Made by a program: the position numbers and the translations under genes. A stretch of 64,000 bases of DNA from Gracilimonas halophila (GTDB taxonomy: Bacteria; Bacteroidota; Rhodothermia; Balneolales; Balneolaceae), in the NCBI RefSeq assembly GCF_042684365.1, contig NZ_JBHULI010000005.1:124001-188000 (forward strand), read 5' to 3'. Below are positions 35,030 through 42,445 of the stretch, piece after piece. Numbering within the stretch: position 1 is the stretch's first letter; the number at the start of each line of letters is the position of its first letter. The notes under the pieces are model-generated. The model made no database searches, was not told where the DNA came from, and saw nothing but the letters and a program-made list of their open reading frames with translations.

Positions 35030-35343
35030 TATTGAGCAGGGGAATATTGAATATCGAAGTGGTTAATAAGAATCTTTGTCTGACGGCTTAAAGTCCGTCT
35101 GACGAATGGTTGATTTAGGACGTAATACCACCATGCCTCGCTCCGCACGTTCTGCGTCGGAGCGAAGAAGTTGAATTCGATATCAAGCTTCTAAATTTTG
35201 GTTGCCTGTATTAGCAACCCCTATTTGTCTTTCCCCTAAACTTAAGGGAAAGGACGCCCTGGTAAGCTTTTTTGTGGAAATACTATTTTACCCGGCAAAG
35301 AGGTTTAACCAAATCTAAGAGTCATTCCCGCGAAGGCGGTAAT
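35030..35343. repeat. Cluster of palindromic intergenic repeats after gcvP
   Basis: The 375-bp gap 35026-35400 holds no gene that I believe. It carries AATATTGA-type repeats near 35030-35060, a GTCTGACGG/CCGTCTGACG repeat near 35078-35105, a stem TCGCTCCG (35138-35145) with CGGAGCGA (35158-35165), an imperfect stem CTTTCCC/GGGAAAG (35229-35252), and a REP half GTCATTCCCGCGAAGGCGG (35321-35339). The last resembles the element at 41100. Confidence 0.5.
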
Positions 35344-35400
35344 TTGAATATTCGAATAAACCTTCTTTATCTGAATAGCCTTCTATTGTTTGTTCGATGT

Positions 35401-35673
35401 TCACTTCCATTCAGCCGGATCAAACCACCAATATCCTTCGCGGGCATAGTTGAGGCGTGTCAGAAATTCCTGCAAATTATTGTCTTGCAGATGCTCATTT
35501 TGGGCAAGTGCAATTCTGAATTCATCCCACAGTTCTGTGTGCTCATCCAGAGCAGGGCCATTTAGCATAAGCTGGTAAAAGTCATTTTCCAGGGAGTTAC
35601 GGGATCGTCCGGGTTTCCATGTTTGGGCTTCAAAAATGGCGTTATTGAGAATGCGAAGCGAAGATGATTCCAT
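35401..35673 (-). CDS. Small conserved-type hypothetical protein
   Basis: A 90-residue protein without signal peptide or membrane helix. It is mostly helical, with acidic character and an aromatic end, EGYWWFDPAEWK. I do not recognise the family. Codon use and composition look coding, and it reads better than the overlapping rightward frame at 35272-35565, whose translation is hydrophobic and repeat-derived. The gene faces a repeat cluster after gcvP and has no clear partners. Function unknown. Confidence 0.55.
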   Translation of the reverse strand: MESSSLRILNNAIFEAQTWKPGRSRNSLENDFYQLMLNGPALDEHTELWDEFRIALAQNEHLQDNNLQEFLTRLNYAREGYWWFDPAEWK

Positions 35674-35812
35674 AGTAACTACTCAAAATTTAATACAGAT
35701 TGACTCCATACCTAATATCATTATCCGTTTCAAAAATAGAAAGAAATTTAAGAAAATGGTTTTATAAAAATTTTGTCCTATTCTTAAGCTCACCAAAAAC
35801 AGATCCTTTATT

Positions 35813-36373
35813 ATGAAGCGCGCATTTCTTTTTTTCTTTCTATCAATTCCGGTCATTACGATGGCTCAAAAAAGTAATGCAGATAACTTTTGGGAAAATC
35901 TCTCTGCTCAGTGCGGAAAAGCATTTATTGGAGAAGTTCTGGAAGCACCCGCTGATGATGATTTTCGAAATAATGAATTGGTAATGCATGTGCTTTCCTG
36001 CGATGAAGAAGTGATCAACATACCATTTTTTGTTGGGGATGACCGTTCCCGAACCTGGGTCTTTACCCGGATAGGAGATAGAATCCAGCTTAAACACGAT
36101 CACCGCCACGAGGACGGAAGTGAGGATGAAGTAACTATGTACGGTGGAACTTCAACAAGTACCGGTTTAGCTACGCTTCAGACCTTTCCCGCTGATCAGG
36201 AAACGGCCGATCTCATTCCTGCTGCAGCAAGTAATATCTGGTGGGTTGAAATAATACCTGATGAGTACTATACCTATAATCTTCGAAGAATTGGAACAGA
36301 CCGTTTCTTCAGCATCAGGTTTAGTTTTGATAATGAGACCGAAATACCGCCTCCTGCATGGGGATGGGAATAG
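35813..36373 (+). CDS. Secreted hypothetical protein
   Basis: A 186-residue protein with a signal peptide (MKRAFLFFFLSIPVITMAQ, about residues 1-19) and a mature beta-rich domain starting FWENLSAQCGKAFIGEVLEAP. It has Cys35 and Cys63 in CGKAF and LSCDEEV, a likely disulfide pair, and ends PPPAWGWE. I do not recognise a named domain. A similar FWE.L...CGKAF.GEV sequence is familiar from unnamed Bacteroidota secreted proteins, but I cannot assign a function. Monocistronic; it converges with OsmC. Confidence 0.6.
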   Translation: MKRAFLFFFLSIPVITMAQKSNADNFWENLSAQCGKAFIGEVLEAPADDDFRNNELVMHVLSCDEEVINIPFFVGDDRSRTWVFTRIGDRIQLKHDHRHEDGSEDEVTMYGGTSTSTGLATLQTFPADQETADLIPAAASNIWWVEIIPDEYYTYNLRRIGTDRFFSIRFSFDNETEIPPPAWGWE

Positions 36374-36400
36374 AACATCGAACATCCAAGGTTGAACGGG

Positions 36401-36844
36401 TTAGGATTTGCTTAGGGAGCTTAATATGGTAATATCACTTTCAAGGGTTTTGTGAACAGGGCATTTCTTAGAGATTTCGAGCAGCTTGTCTAGTTGTTCC
36501 TGATCGAGGTCTCCTTTTATTATAAGTTCTTTATCGATATGATCGATCTTGCTTTTGGGATCTTCACATTCTGCACAATCATCGGCGTGGCGTTTGTTAT
36601 GCCGAAGCTCCAAGTAGATATCTTCTAACTCCCAGCCTTTTCTTTCGGCATACATTTTAACGGTCATCAATGTACAGGAGCCAAGTCCCATTAGAAGGTA
36701 GTCGTAGGGGTCGGGACCTGTATCTTGTCCGCCCTTAACGCTTTCGGGTTCATCTGAAATAAGTTCGTGCCTTCCGGCCGTTAGTGTGGTTTTGAAGGCT
36801 TCGGTTTTTGGCTGGTATACGTGGACTATTTTTTGTTCACTCAT
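36401..36844 (-). CDS. OsmC-family protein
   Basis: A 147-residue OsmC/Ohr-fold protein. The two conserved Cys positions are in LGSCTLMTVKMYAERKGWELEDI and KKCPVHKTLES. They form the peroxidatic Cys pair of thiol-dependent hydroperoxide reductases, although some OsmC proteins only bind ligands. An extra Cys cluster lies in CAECEDPKS. It is on its own, divergent from the LpxH-like gene and convergent with the secreted hypothetical gene. It probably detoxifies organic hydroperoxides in the cytoplasm. Confidence 0.88.
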   Translation of the reverse strand: MSEQKIVHVYQPKTEAFKTTLTAGRHELISDEPESVKGGQDTGPDPYDYLLMGLGSCTLMTVKMYAERKGWELEDIYLELRHNKRHADDCAECEDPKSKIDHIDKELIIKGDLDQEQLDKLLEISKKCPVHKTLESDITILSSLSKS

Positions 36845-36853
36845 GGGTATTCT

Positions 36854-36907
36854 AAATTTTGAATGATGAATTATAAATGAATGTAATTAATTCAACATTC
36901 AAAATTT
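36854..36907. repeat. Palindromic repeat in front of LpxH-like gene
   Basis: Outer arms AAATTTTGAATG (36854-36865) and CATTCAAAATTT (36896-36907) are perfect complements, and the next bases TGAATT/AATTCA also pair. It is an AT-rich dispersed-type repeat located between divergent genes. Confidence 0.6.
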
Positions 36908-37012
36908 CTCATCACAATTTCCTAACATACTGGTAACCAATAATTAACGCTGCCGATAATCCCTGTTAACATAGCCTGACGATATTTACCACAATCATAT
37001 ATATAAACGGCT

Positions 37013-37828
37013 ATGAAACGATCCCTCGATACTGTTGTCCTTTCAGATATCCATCTTGGAACAGTTGGTTGTCACGCGATAGAATTGGTTCAATATCTGA
37101 ATTCCATCGACCCAAAACGAGTCATTCTCAATGGGGATTTCATTGATATGTGGAACTTCCGGAAATATTACTGGCCGGATGCCCACATGCACGTCATCAG
37201 AACACTTATTACCATGATGACCAATGGAGTGGATATTTATTACCTGACGGGTAATCACGATGAAACTTTACGTAAGATCTCAAGTTTGCAGCTTGGCCCG
37301 CTCTTCATTCGGGATAAATTAGTGCTTGAATTGAACGGTGAAAAAGTATGGTTCTTTCACGGAGATATTTTCGACATAACGATGAAGCACAGTAAGTGGG
37401 TAGCCAAACTGGGTGGAAAAGGGTACGAATTGTTGATCTTGCTAAACCGTTGGATGAATAATATTTCTGAAAAAATGGGATATGGGAAGTTCTCTCTGTC
37501 TAAAAAGATCAAAGACAGTGTAAAGCAGGCGGTAAATTTCATTGATGATTTTGAGGTGACAGCAATGGAGCTGGCCATTGAGGAAGGCTATGATTACGTA
37601 GTTTGTGGTCATATTCATCAGCCCAAAATTCGTGGGTATGAAAATGAGAAAGGATCAGTGATCTACCTGAATTCAGGGGATTGGGTTGAAAATCTAACGT
37701 GTCTGGAATATGACAGTGGTGAATGGAGCCTCTATCGTTACAGCCAGGATGCCTTTTTGCAGGAAAACCCACGGGTAAACCTGCTTATGAAAAGCCACAC
37801 CTTTGACCACAAGGTCATGATAGGATGA
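37013..37828 (+). CDS. LpxH-like UDP-2,3-diacylglucosamine diphosphatase/metallophosphoesterase
   Basis: A 271-residue calcineurin-like phosphoesterase. All metal-binding motifs are visible: SDIHLG, LNGDFIDMW, LTGNHDET, FHGDIFD and CGHIHQPK. The pattern DIHLGT...FIDMWNF.KYYWP matches the LpxH-like group, which cleaves UDP-2,3-diacylglucosamine in lipid A synthesis, but relatives with other pyrophosphate substrates exist. The last four bases ATGA overlap the start of a glycosyltransferase gene, so the two are translationally coupled. That partner suggests envelope glycolipid synthesis rather than core lipid A in this place. Confidence 0.8.
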   Translation: MKRSLDTVVLSDIHLGTVGCHAIELVQYLNSIDPKRVILNGDFIDMWNFRKYYWPDAHMHVIRTLITMMTNGVDIYYLTGNHDETLRKISSLQLGPLFIRDKLVLELNGEKVWFFHGDIFDITMKHSKWVAKLGGKGYELLILLNRWMNNISEKMGYGKFSLSKKIKDSVKQAVNFIDDFEVTAMELAIEEGYDYVVCGHIHQPKIRGYENEKGSVIYLNSGDWVENLTCLEYDSGEWSLYRYSQDAFLQENPRVNLLMKSHTFDHKVMIG

Positions 37829-38856
37829 GGATACTATATGGCGTTCAGGGAACGGGACACGGGCATATTAGCAGGGCGAGGGTAGTACTTCCAAGGCTTC
37901 GTGAACATGCGGAAGTGGATGTGCTTATCAGTGGGTACAATTTCAAAATGTATATTGACGGTCCAGTTCAGTATAAAGCTCGCGGACTTAGTCTGGCTTA
38001 CGATAACAAAGGGAGTGTAAATATGCTGGAAACAGCTCTGAAACTTCATCCAATTAAGCTTATCAGAGACATTCGATCAATTCCGGTTCAAGAGTATGAT
38101 TTTGTAGTGAATGATTTTGAGCCGGTTACTGCCTGGGCAGCCCAAAGGGCGGAAATTCCATGCGTTGCCATCAGTCACCAGGCTTCTTTTCTATCAGAAA
38201 AATCTCCCAGGCCTTTGAAAGAATCTTTATTTGCTGAACAGGTTATGAAGCATTTTGCCCCCAGTACAGCTGCTGTGGGATCTCATTATTTGCGTTATGA
38301 TGACTTCATTGAGCCACCCATTATTCGAAAACACATTCGCGAACTGAATCCAAAACTTGGTGGTCATATTACCGTGTATTTGCCGGCTTTTGATCATCAA
38401 AAATTATGTGCCGTATTCAATCAGATTGGAAAAGTGGAGTGGCATATATTTTCTCCGAAATGTGATGAGGCTTATATCAGAGGAAATGTAACAGTGAATC
38501 CGGTAGGTAAGGAAACTTTTCTGGAAAGTATTGAAAATTGTTTGGGTATTGTTTCTGCCACAGGATTTGAGACTACATCAGAAGCAATGTTTCTTGGAAA
38601 AAAGCTACTTACAATTCCCATCAAAAATCAATACGAACAATTATGCAATGCAGCCGCTTTAGAAGAATTAGGCGGGAAGGTAGTTTATCAGATCGATTCG
38701 AAATTTAGCGGCTTGCTTTCAGATTGGATAGAGGAAGGGCGTGTTTTGAACTTGCCGGAAATATCGGATGAAGAGACGTTGATTCATAAGATCATTCATG
38801 CGGGATCGAGAGAAAATGTTCAGCAGGGGCATTTTCAACGGTTGGCGGCAGGTTGA
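37825..38856 (+). CDS. Glycosyltransferase-like protein (MGDG-synthase/GT28-like)
   Basis: A 343-residue protein beginning MRILYGVQGTGHGHISRARVVLPRL, the N-terminal Gly-rich signature of GT28-like UDP-sugar transferases. A second nucleotide-sugar region sits near VSATGFETTSEAMFLGKKLLTIPI.NQYEQLCNAAALEELGGKVVYQI, which is the usual acceptor/donor-binding C-terminal fold. Its ATG overlaps the phosphoesterase stop (ATGA). Together they look like a small envelope lipid or glycolipid module. The sugar and acceptor are unknown. The 3' end faces DinB with 37 nt between. Confidence 0.75.
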   Translation: MRILYGVQGTGHGHISRARVVLPRLREHAEVDVLISGYNFKMYIDGPVQYKARGLSLAYDNKGSVNMLETALKLHPIKLIRDIRSIPVQEYDFVVNDFEPVTAWAAQRAEIPCVAISHQASFLSEKSPRPLKESLFAEQVMKHFAPSTAAVGSHYLRYDDFIEPPIIRKHIRELNPKLGGHITVYLPAFDHQKLCAVFNQIGKVEWHIFSPKCDEAYIRGNVTVNPVGKETFLESIENCLGIVSATGFETTSEAMFLGKKLLTIPIKNQYEQLCNAAALEELGGKVVYQIDSKFSGLLSDWIEEGRVLNLPEISDEETLIHKIIHAGSRENVQQGHFQRLAAG

Positions 38857-38893
38857 AATCTCCCTGTTTTCAGATCCTAGCGTTGAATCTATT

Positions 38894-39418
38894 TTACAAA
38901 TACTTCTCCTTGATCATATTGATATGATGCCGTTCATGACCTGCAATTATAAATGGAATTGATCGTACCGTAAACTCAACACCGCTTGCGGTTCCTTTCA
39001 GCGAGATCATTCCCTTGGTCATATTCTGAAAAAGATGGATAGTGGAGATACGGACAGCGAGGTATTCGTTGGCTAAATTACTTATTGTCCGGCTGTTATA
39101 ATTAGAGTACTTGACATAATTTTTTTCGTCCATGGGCGGAAGCGGGTTTTTATCCCTCCGCGAAAAAGCGAGCCCCCTGTAAGCAAATACTCGCTCGGTT
39201 TCAATTATATGACCTATAACCTGTTTAACGGTCCACTTTCCCTCGGCATAGGCATGAAAAGCTTTGTCTCCAGGGATAGAATTTATGAACGTGTAGAACT
39301 CATGCATTTGGGAATTTAGAGTATCAATGATGTTTCCTTTAGGTACATTCGCGACATATCCTGAGTAATAATGGGCATACTCTGAATTTGATGGATATTC
39401 TTTATCCCAAATTGACAT
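38894..39418 (-). CDS. DinB-family protein
   Basis: A 174-residue four-helix protein of the DinB/YfiT metal-binding fold. The His ligands are in VKQVIGHIIETERVF (helix 2) and HERHHINMI (helix 4). These proteins are metal-dependent and sometimes thiol-S-transferase-like; most have no defined substrate. It stands alone, converging with the glycosyltransferase gene. The start at 39418 gives the usual pre-helix segment. No signal peptide. Confidence 0.8.
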   Translation of the reverse strand: MSIWDKEYPSNSEYAHYYSGYVANVPKGNIIDTLNSQMHEFYTFINSIPGDKAFHAYAEGKWTVKQVIGHIIETERVFAYRGLAFSRRDKNPLPPMDEKNYVKYSNYNSRTISNLANEYLAVRISTIHLFQNMTKGMISLKGTASGVEFTVRSIPFIIAGHERHHINMIKEKYL

Positions 39419-39515
39419 GATTCATCTCCGAATTTATAGTTGCTGTTTCTGTCGTCCAAGGATCTCGATAAACAAAAAAAGCTAATAGAAAGATTCTCTG
39501 GCCTAATATAAACTG

Positions 39516-40109
39516 CTATTCGTTGACTGTTAAATTACTAACAGTTCCGGAACCTGCTTTTTGACCGGCTGCAAAAGTTTCTATGGAAAATGCATAGGTA
39601 ACTCCTGAGACAGTCTGCCAATTACTGTTCTTTACTTGAATTTCTACTTCTGAGCCAGTTTGCTGGTTGAATTGATTAAAGGTGATCATATCCGGTAAAG
39701 CGGTTTCAGAATTCAAATAATACGTTACCGGCACGGTGAAGTTGACCTTAACCTTAGCATACTCAGTTCCATCAATGGTTTCCATACCAAGAAACTCTGC
39801 ATCCAACGAATCTTTATTCAGAGCAACATTAATATAATTCCTTTCCATTTCAGTTTTCACTTGCTGAAGTTGAGCTCCATTCATAGGAATTTCTCTCGCT
39901 CCAATTTTTTGAACTCCTTCACCATCTTCTATAATAACTTCTACTGTCCCCTGAGGAGTTTCCAAAACCGCATTTTGATCTCCGGTTACAAAATTAATGG
40001 TACTTGTACCGCTTATGGTGACATCACCCATTGGAGAAATAATGGTTTGTTCAATATCCGTAGTTAAGGTTTCAACAGTAGTTCCGGGTTCAATAACGGC
40101 CTCAGCCAT
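39516..40109 (-). CDS. Beta-rich probably exported protein, 5' end lost by frameshift
   Basis: A protein of 197 residues as written (MAEAVIEPGTTVE...). The composition is beta-strand rich with motifs like MISGTSTINFVTGDQNAVLETPQG and TYYLNSETALPDMITFNQF, reminiscent of LolA-like or M16-associated C-terminal domains, but I cannot assign the family. Upstream, the frame at 40214-40110 gives a clean signal peptide. A one-base addition in the AAA run at 40109-40111 joins the two into a single ~233-residue secreted protein. In the written frame a TAA codon sits directly before the ATG. Likely periplasmic or outer-membrane associated. Confidence 0.6.
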   Translation of the reverse strand: MAEAVIEPGTTVETLTTDIEQTIISPMGDVTISGTSTINFVTGDQNAVLETPQGTVEVIIEDGEGVQKIGAREIPMNGAQLQQVKTEMERNYINVALNKDSLDAEFLGMETIDGTEYAKVKVNFTVPVTYYLNSETALPDMITFNQFNQQTGSEVEIQVKNSNWQTVSGVTYAFSIETFAAGQKAGSGTVSNLTVNE

Positions 40110-40216
40110 TTATTGGCTTCGTTTTTGATAAGTTTATCCGATTGAAAATTTAGCGTTGTGGCACTAACTGCAATCAGAATAATTAATAAATAAGGTATTT
40201 TTGTTTTTTTCCCCAT
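40110..40216 (-). pseudogene. Signal-peptide fragment of the frameshifted exported protein
   Basis: ATG at 40216 opens MGKKTKIPYLLIILIAVSATTLNFQSDKLIKNEANK, a clear Sec signal peptide, then runs out of frame at the AAA run. With one more A it continues into the protein at 39516-40109. It is either a lesion or a base-call error. Confidence 0.6.
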
Positions 40217-40271
40217 GATGGATCTGATTTTTTAAAAACTTTTGTATTAGAGCAAGATGATATTTTTCTAC

Positions 40272-41060
40272 TTATTTCACAAACTGTGGGGAGAATTCTT
40301 TAAGTGGAAGGCCATCTTTTGAACTTATTTCTTCCGAATCTTCATTTCGGGAAAGTTCCATTACATAGTTTACAAGAGCAGGGTTGTAATATCTTCTTTG
40401 GAAGTACACCTTCTTATTTCCGGTGGTGCGGGAACAGCGATCGATCTCAAAAACTGCATCTCCGGGTTCCAGATTTAATTGATCAGCAATATATTTATCG
40501 GCTTTTACAGCGGTGAATCTATAACTTCCTGCTATAATTGGGATCTCATATTTTTCCTCAATCACATTATAAATAGTCTGCGTGGTGAGGTCTTCATCGA
40601 ACAGCAATTGTCCATACCCCGGGGGCAGCCATGTGATATCAAAGGCCACAGGTTTCCCACTGCCCAGACGAACCCGGTCAACGCGGATGAGTTTCATATC
40701 CGGACGGATATCCAGGATCTCATTTACTTCTTTGATAGGATCTACTTTTTTAAGAGAGATCAACCGGGAGCTACTTTCAAGTCCTGCCTGACGCATATCC
40801 TCCGAAAAATCCGTGAGCTTTACCAAATTGCTTTTATACGCCTTGTTGCTCACAAAAGCTCCAACTCCTTGCTTGCGATAGATCAGGCCATCATTCTCTA
40901 AATTTTGAAGAGCATGACGAACTGTAACCCGGCTCACTTTAAAATAGTCACAAAGTCTTTGTTCAGAAGGGAGTTTGTCACCGCCTTCATAGTACCCTTC
41001 GGTGATCTCTCTTTGTAAATGCTGCTTTACCTTTTGGTGTTTTGATGCTTGCTGTTCCAT
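40272..41060 (-). CDS. GntR-family (HutC/UTRA) transcriptional regulator
   Basis: A protein of 262 residues from the ATG at 41060; the frame upstream to 41198 lies in repeat DNA and is not believed. Residues ~5-70 form a winged helix with LPSEQRLCDYFKVSRVTVRHALQNLENDGLIYRKQGVGAFV. The rest is a UTRA effector domain ending RRYYNPALVNYVMELSR. It should bind a palindromic operator and release on a small ligand. It diverges from the sulfur transporter operon, and a TTGTTRTAACA-type palindrome stands between them and again before the SQR gene, so it is the prime candidate to control the sulfur island. Confidence 0.88.
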   Translation of the reverse strand: MEQQASKHQKVKQHLQREITEGYYEGGDKLPSEQRLCDYFKVSRVTVRHALQNLENDGLIYRKQGVGAFVSNKAYKSNLVKLTDFSEDMRQAGLESSSRLISLKKVDPIKEVNEILDIRPDMKLIRVDRVRLGSGKPVAFDITWLPPGYGQLLFDEDLTTQTIYNVIEEKYEIPIIAGSYRFTAVKADKYIADQLNLEPGDAVFEIDRCSRTTGNKKVYFQRRYYNPALVNYVMELSRNEDSEEISSKDGLPLKEFSPQFVK

Positions 41061-41099
41061 GATCTCAGGTCTATAATTGTAATGTAATGTCGGTTTGAG

Positions 41100-41195
41100 G
41101 TCATTCCCGTGACAGCGGGAATCTAATTGTGACCATAGAATCAAAAGGTGATCTTCTAGTAAACAATTAGATTTCAGGCATTCGCCGCGAAATGA
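41100..41195. repeat. REPIN-like inverted pair of REP elements
   Basis: The left half GTCATTCCCGTGACAGCGGG-AATCTAATTG (41100-41129) and the right half (41164-41195), its imperfect complement, are separated by ~34 bp. Each half has its own short stem. The 303-bp gap 41061-41364 holds this element and the operator at 41272; nothing else is seen. Confidence 0.6.
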
Positions 41196-41271
41196 CATTA
41201 CTAAGATTAGAGATTGTCTCGATCTTATGAATCTGCTCTAAAACTCACCATTTATTCGACATTCAATATAC

Positions 41272-41293
41272 TTGTTATAACATGTTGTTACAA
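41272..41293. promoter_or_regulatory. Tandem palindrome, likely operator of the sulfur transporter operon
   Basis: Near-palindrome of 22 bp built from overlapping TGTTATAACA and TGTTGTTACA units, 72 bp before the YeeE start. It matches the core CTTGTTRTAACAWG also present at 48087-48100 before the sqr gene. Confidence 0.55.
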
Positions 41294-41364
41294 TCTCGAA
41301 AACACCGGTATTATTGTATCGAAGAAAAAATTAAACAACTCATGAACAAACAAATCATAAACTG

Positions 41365-41922
41365 ATGGATATACTCTCACAACCAATGCCTTGGTATATA
41401 GCAGGCCCAATTATAGGGCTTACTGTTCCGATCCTTCTCATTATGGGAGGCAAAATGTTCGGTGTATCAGCAAACTTACGCCATGCCTGTGCAGCCTGTA
41501 ATTTCGGGAATGTAGAATTTTTCAATTACGACTGGAAGGAAGCCGGTTGGTGGAATATCACTTTTTTAGTTGGATCTATTCTCGGTGGCTTTTTAGGTGG
41601 ATATGTTTTCGCCAACCCCGAGCCGATCGCTCTTGCTGAATCAACTATTACAGAACTTCAGGCCCTTGGAATTCAGGACTTTAATGGATTGGTTCCGGCC
41701 GACCTGATTTCCTGGGAAGCTTTAGGTACACCAACTGGACTCATAGTATTGGTATTAGGTGGATTTTTGGTAGGCTTTGGAGCTCGATATGCAGGAGGAT
41801 GTACATCCGGTCACGCCATTTCAGGAATGTCTGATCTACAGCTTGCGTCACTGATGGCAGTAGTAGGCTTCTTTATCGGTGGCTTGCTGATGACGTATCT
41901 AATTTACCCAATCATCCTATAA
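41365..41922 (+). CDS. YeeE/YedE-family transporter, first half
   Basis: A 185-residue protein with about four or five membrane helices. RHACAACNFG and the AGGCTSGHAISGMS segment carry the conserved Cys and Gly motifs of YeeE/YedE proteins, some of which (TsuA/YeeE) import thiosulfate through a Cys pathway. It is about half a full-length protein; the other half is the next gene, 17 nt on. Together they should form one split transporter for thiosulfate or another sulfane-sulfur anion. Promoter region contains the palindrome at 41272. Confidence 0.85.
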   Translation: MDILSQPMPWYIAGPIIGLTVPILLIMGGKMFGVSANLRHACAACNFGNVEFFNYDWKEAGWWNITFLVGSILGGFLGGYVFANPEPIALAESTITELQALGIQDFNGLVPADLISWEALGTPTGLIVLVLGGFLVGFGARYAGGCTSGHAISGMSDLQLASLMAVVGFFIGGLLMTYLIYPIIL

Positions 41923-41939
41923 TTCATAAAAGCAGAACA

Positions 41940-42365
41940 ATGAAATTTTTAGAATATCTCAAATACTTATTGATCGGAACAGCTTTTGGTTTCATTCTTG
42001 TGAAATCCGAAGTGGTATCTTGGTTTCGAATTCAGGAAATGTTTCGATTCGACTCATTCCACATGTACGGGATTATAGGCCTTGCCATAGTGGTAGGGAT
42101 CATATCCATACAGATCATCAAAAGAAAAAACATAAAAGACTCGAAAGGAAATCCAATTACCATCCCACCGAAAGATGCAACGCAATGGAAGCGATACATT
42201 ATTGGCGGAAGCATATTCGGACTTGGATGGGCGCTGTTAGGTGCATGCCCAGGCCCCATGTTTGCCCTGCTTGGCAGTGGACTCACGGTAATGATAATTC
42301 CAATTTTGTCAGCAATTGCAGGAACTTACGTCTATGGTATGCTTAGAGATACTTTACCTCATTAA
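41940..42365 (+). CDS. YeeE/YedE-family transporter, second half (DUF6691-like)
   Basis: A protein of 141 residues with three or four membrane helices (about 7-25, 38-56, 83-104 and 112-135). LLGACPGPMFALLGSG carries the conserved Cys-Pro-Gly-Pro segment of the second YeeE half. It starts 17 nt after the first half, so the two subunits are co-made. The 80-nt spacer to the dioxygenase gene contains a degenerate AGAATTC repeat but no strong terminator. It should act only with its partner. Confidence 0.85.
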   Translation: MKFLEYLKYLLIGTAFGFILVKSEVVSWFRIQEMFRFDSFHMYGIIGLAIVVGIISIQIIKRKNIKDSKGNPITIPPKDATQWKRYIIGGSIFGLGWALLGACPGPMFALLGSGLTVMIIPILSAIAGTYVYGMLRDTLPH

Positions 42366-42445
42366 TGAAGAAGAATTCAGAAGACAGAAGAAACTGAATT
42401 CTGAGTTCCAAGAATATTAAAACAACACAACACAGGAGAAACACT

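Noticed and set aside
35272..35565. Rightward 97-residue frame after gcvP
   Set aside because: It runs through REP-like DNA and overlaps the better leftward frame at 35401-35673; the translation has no family-like features.
41061..41198. N-terminal extension of the GntR gene to 41198
   Set aside because: The extra 46 codons read through a REP-like repeat and give no recognisable domain; the winged-helix domain begins normally after the ATG at 41060.
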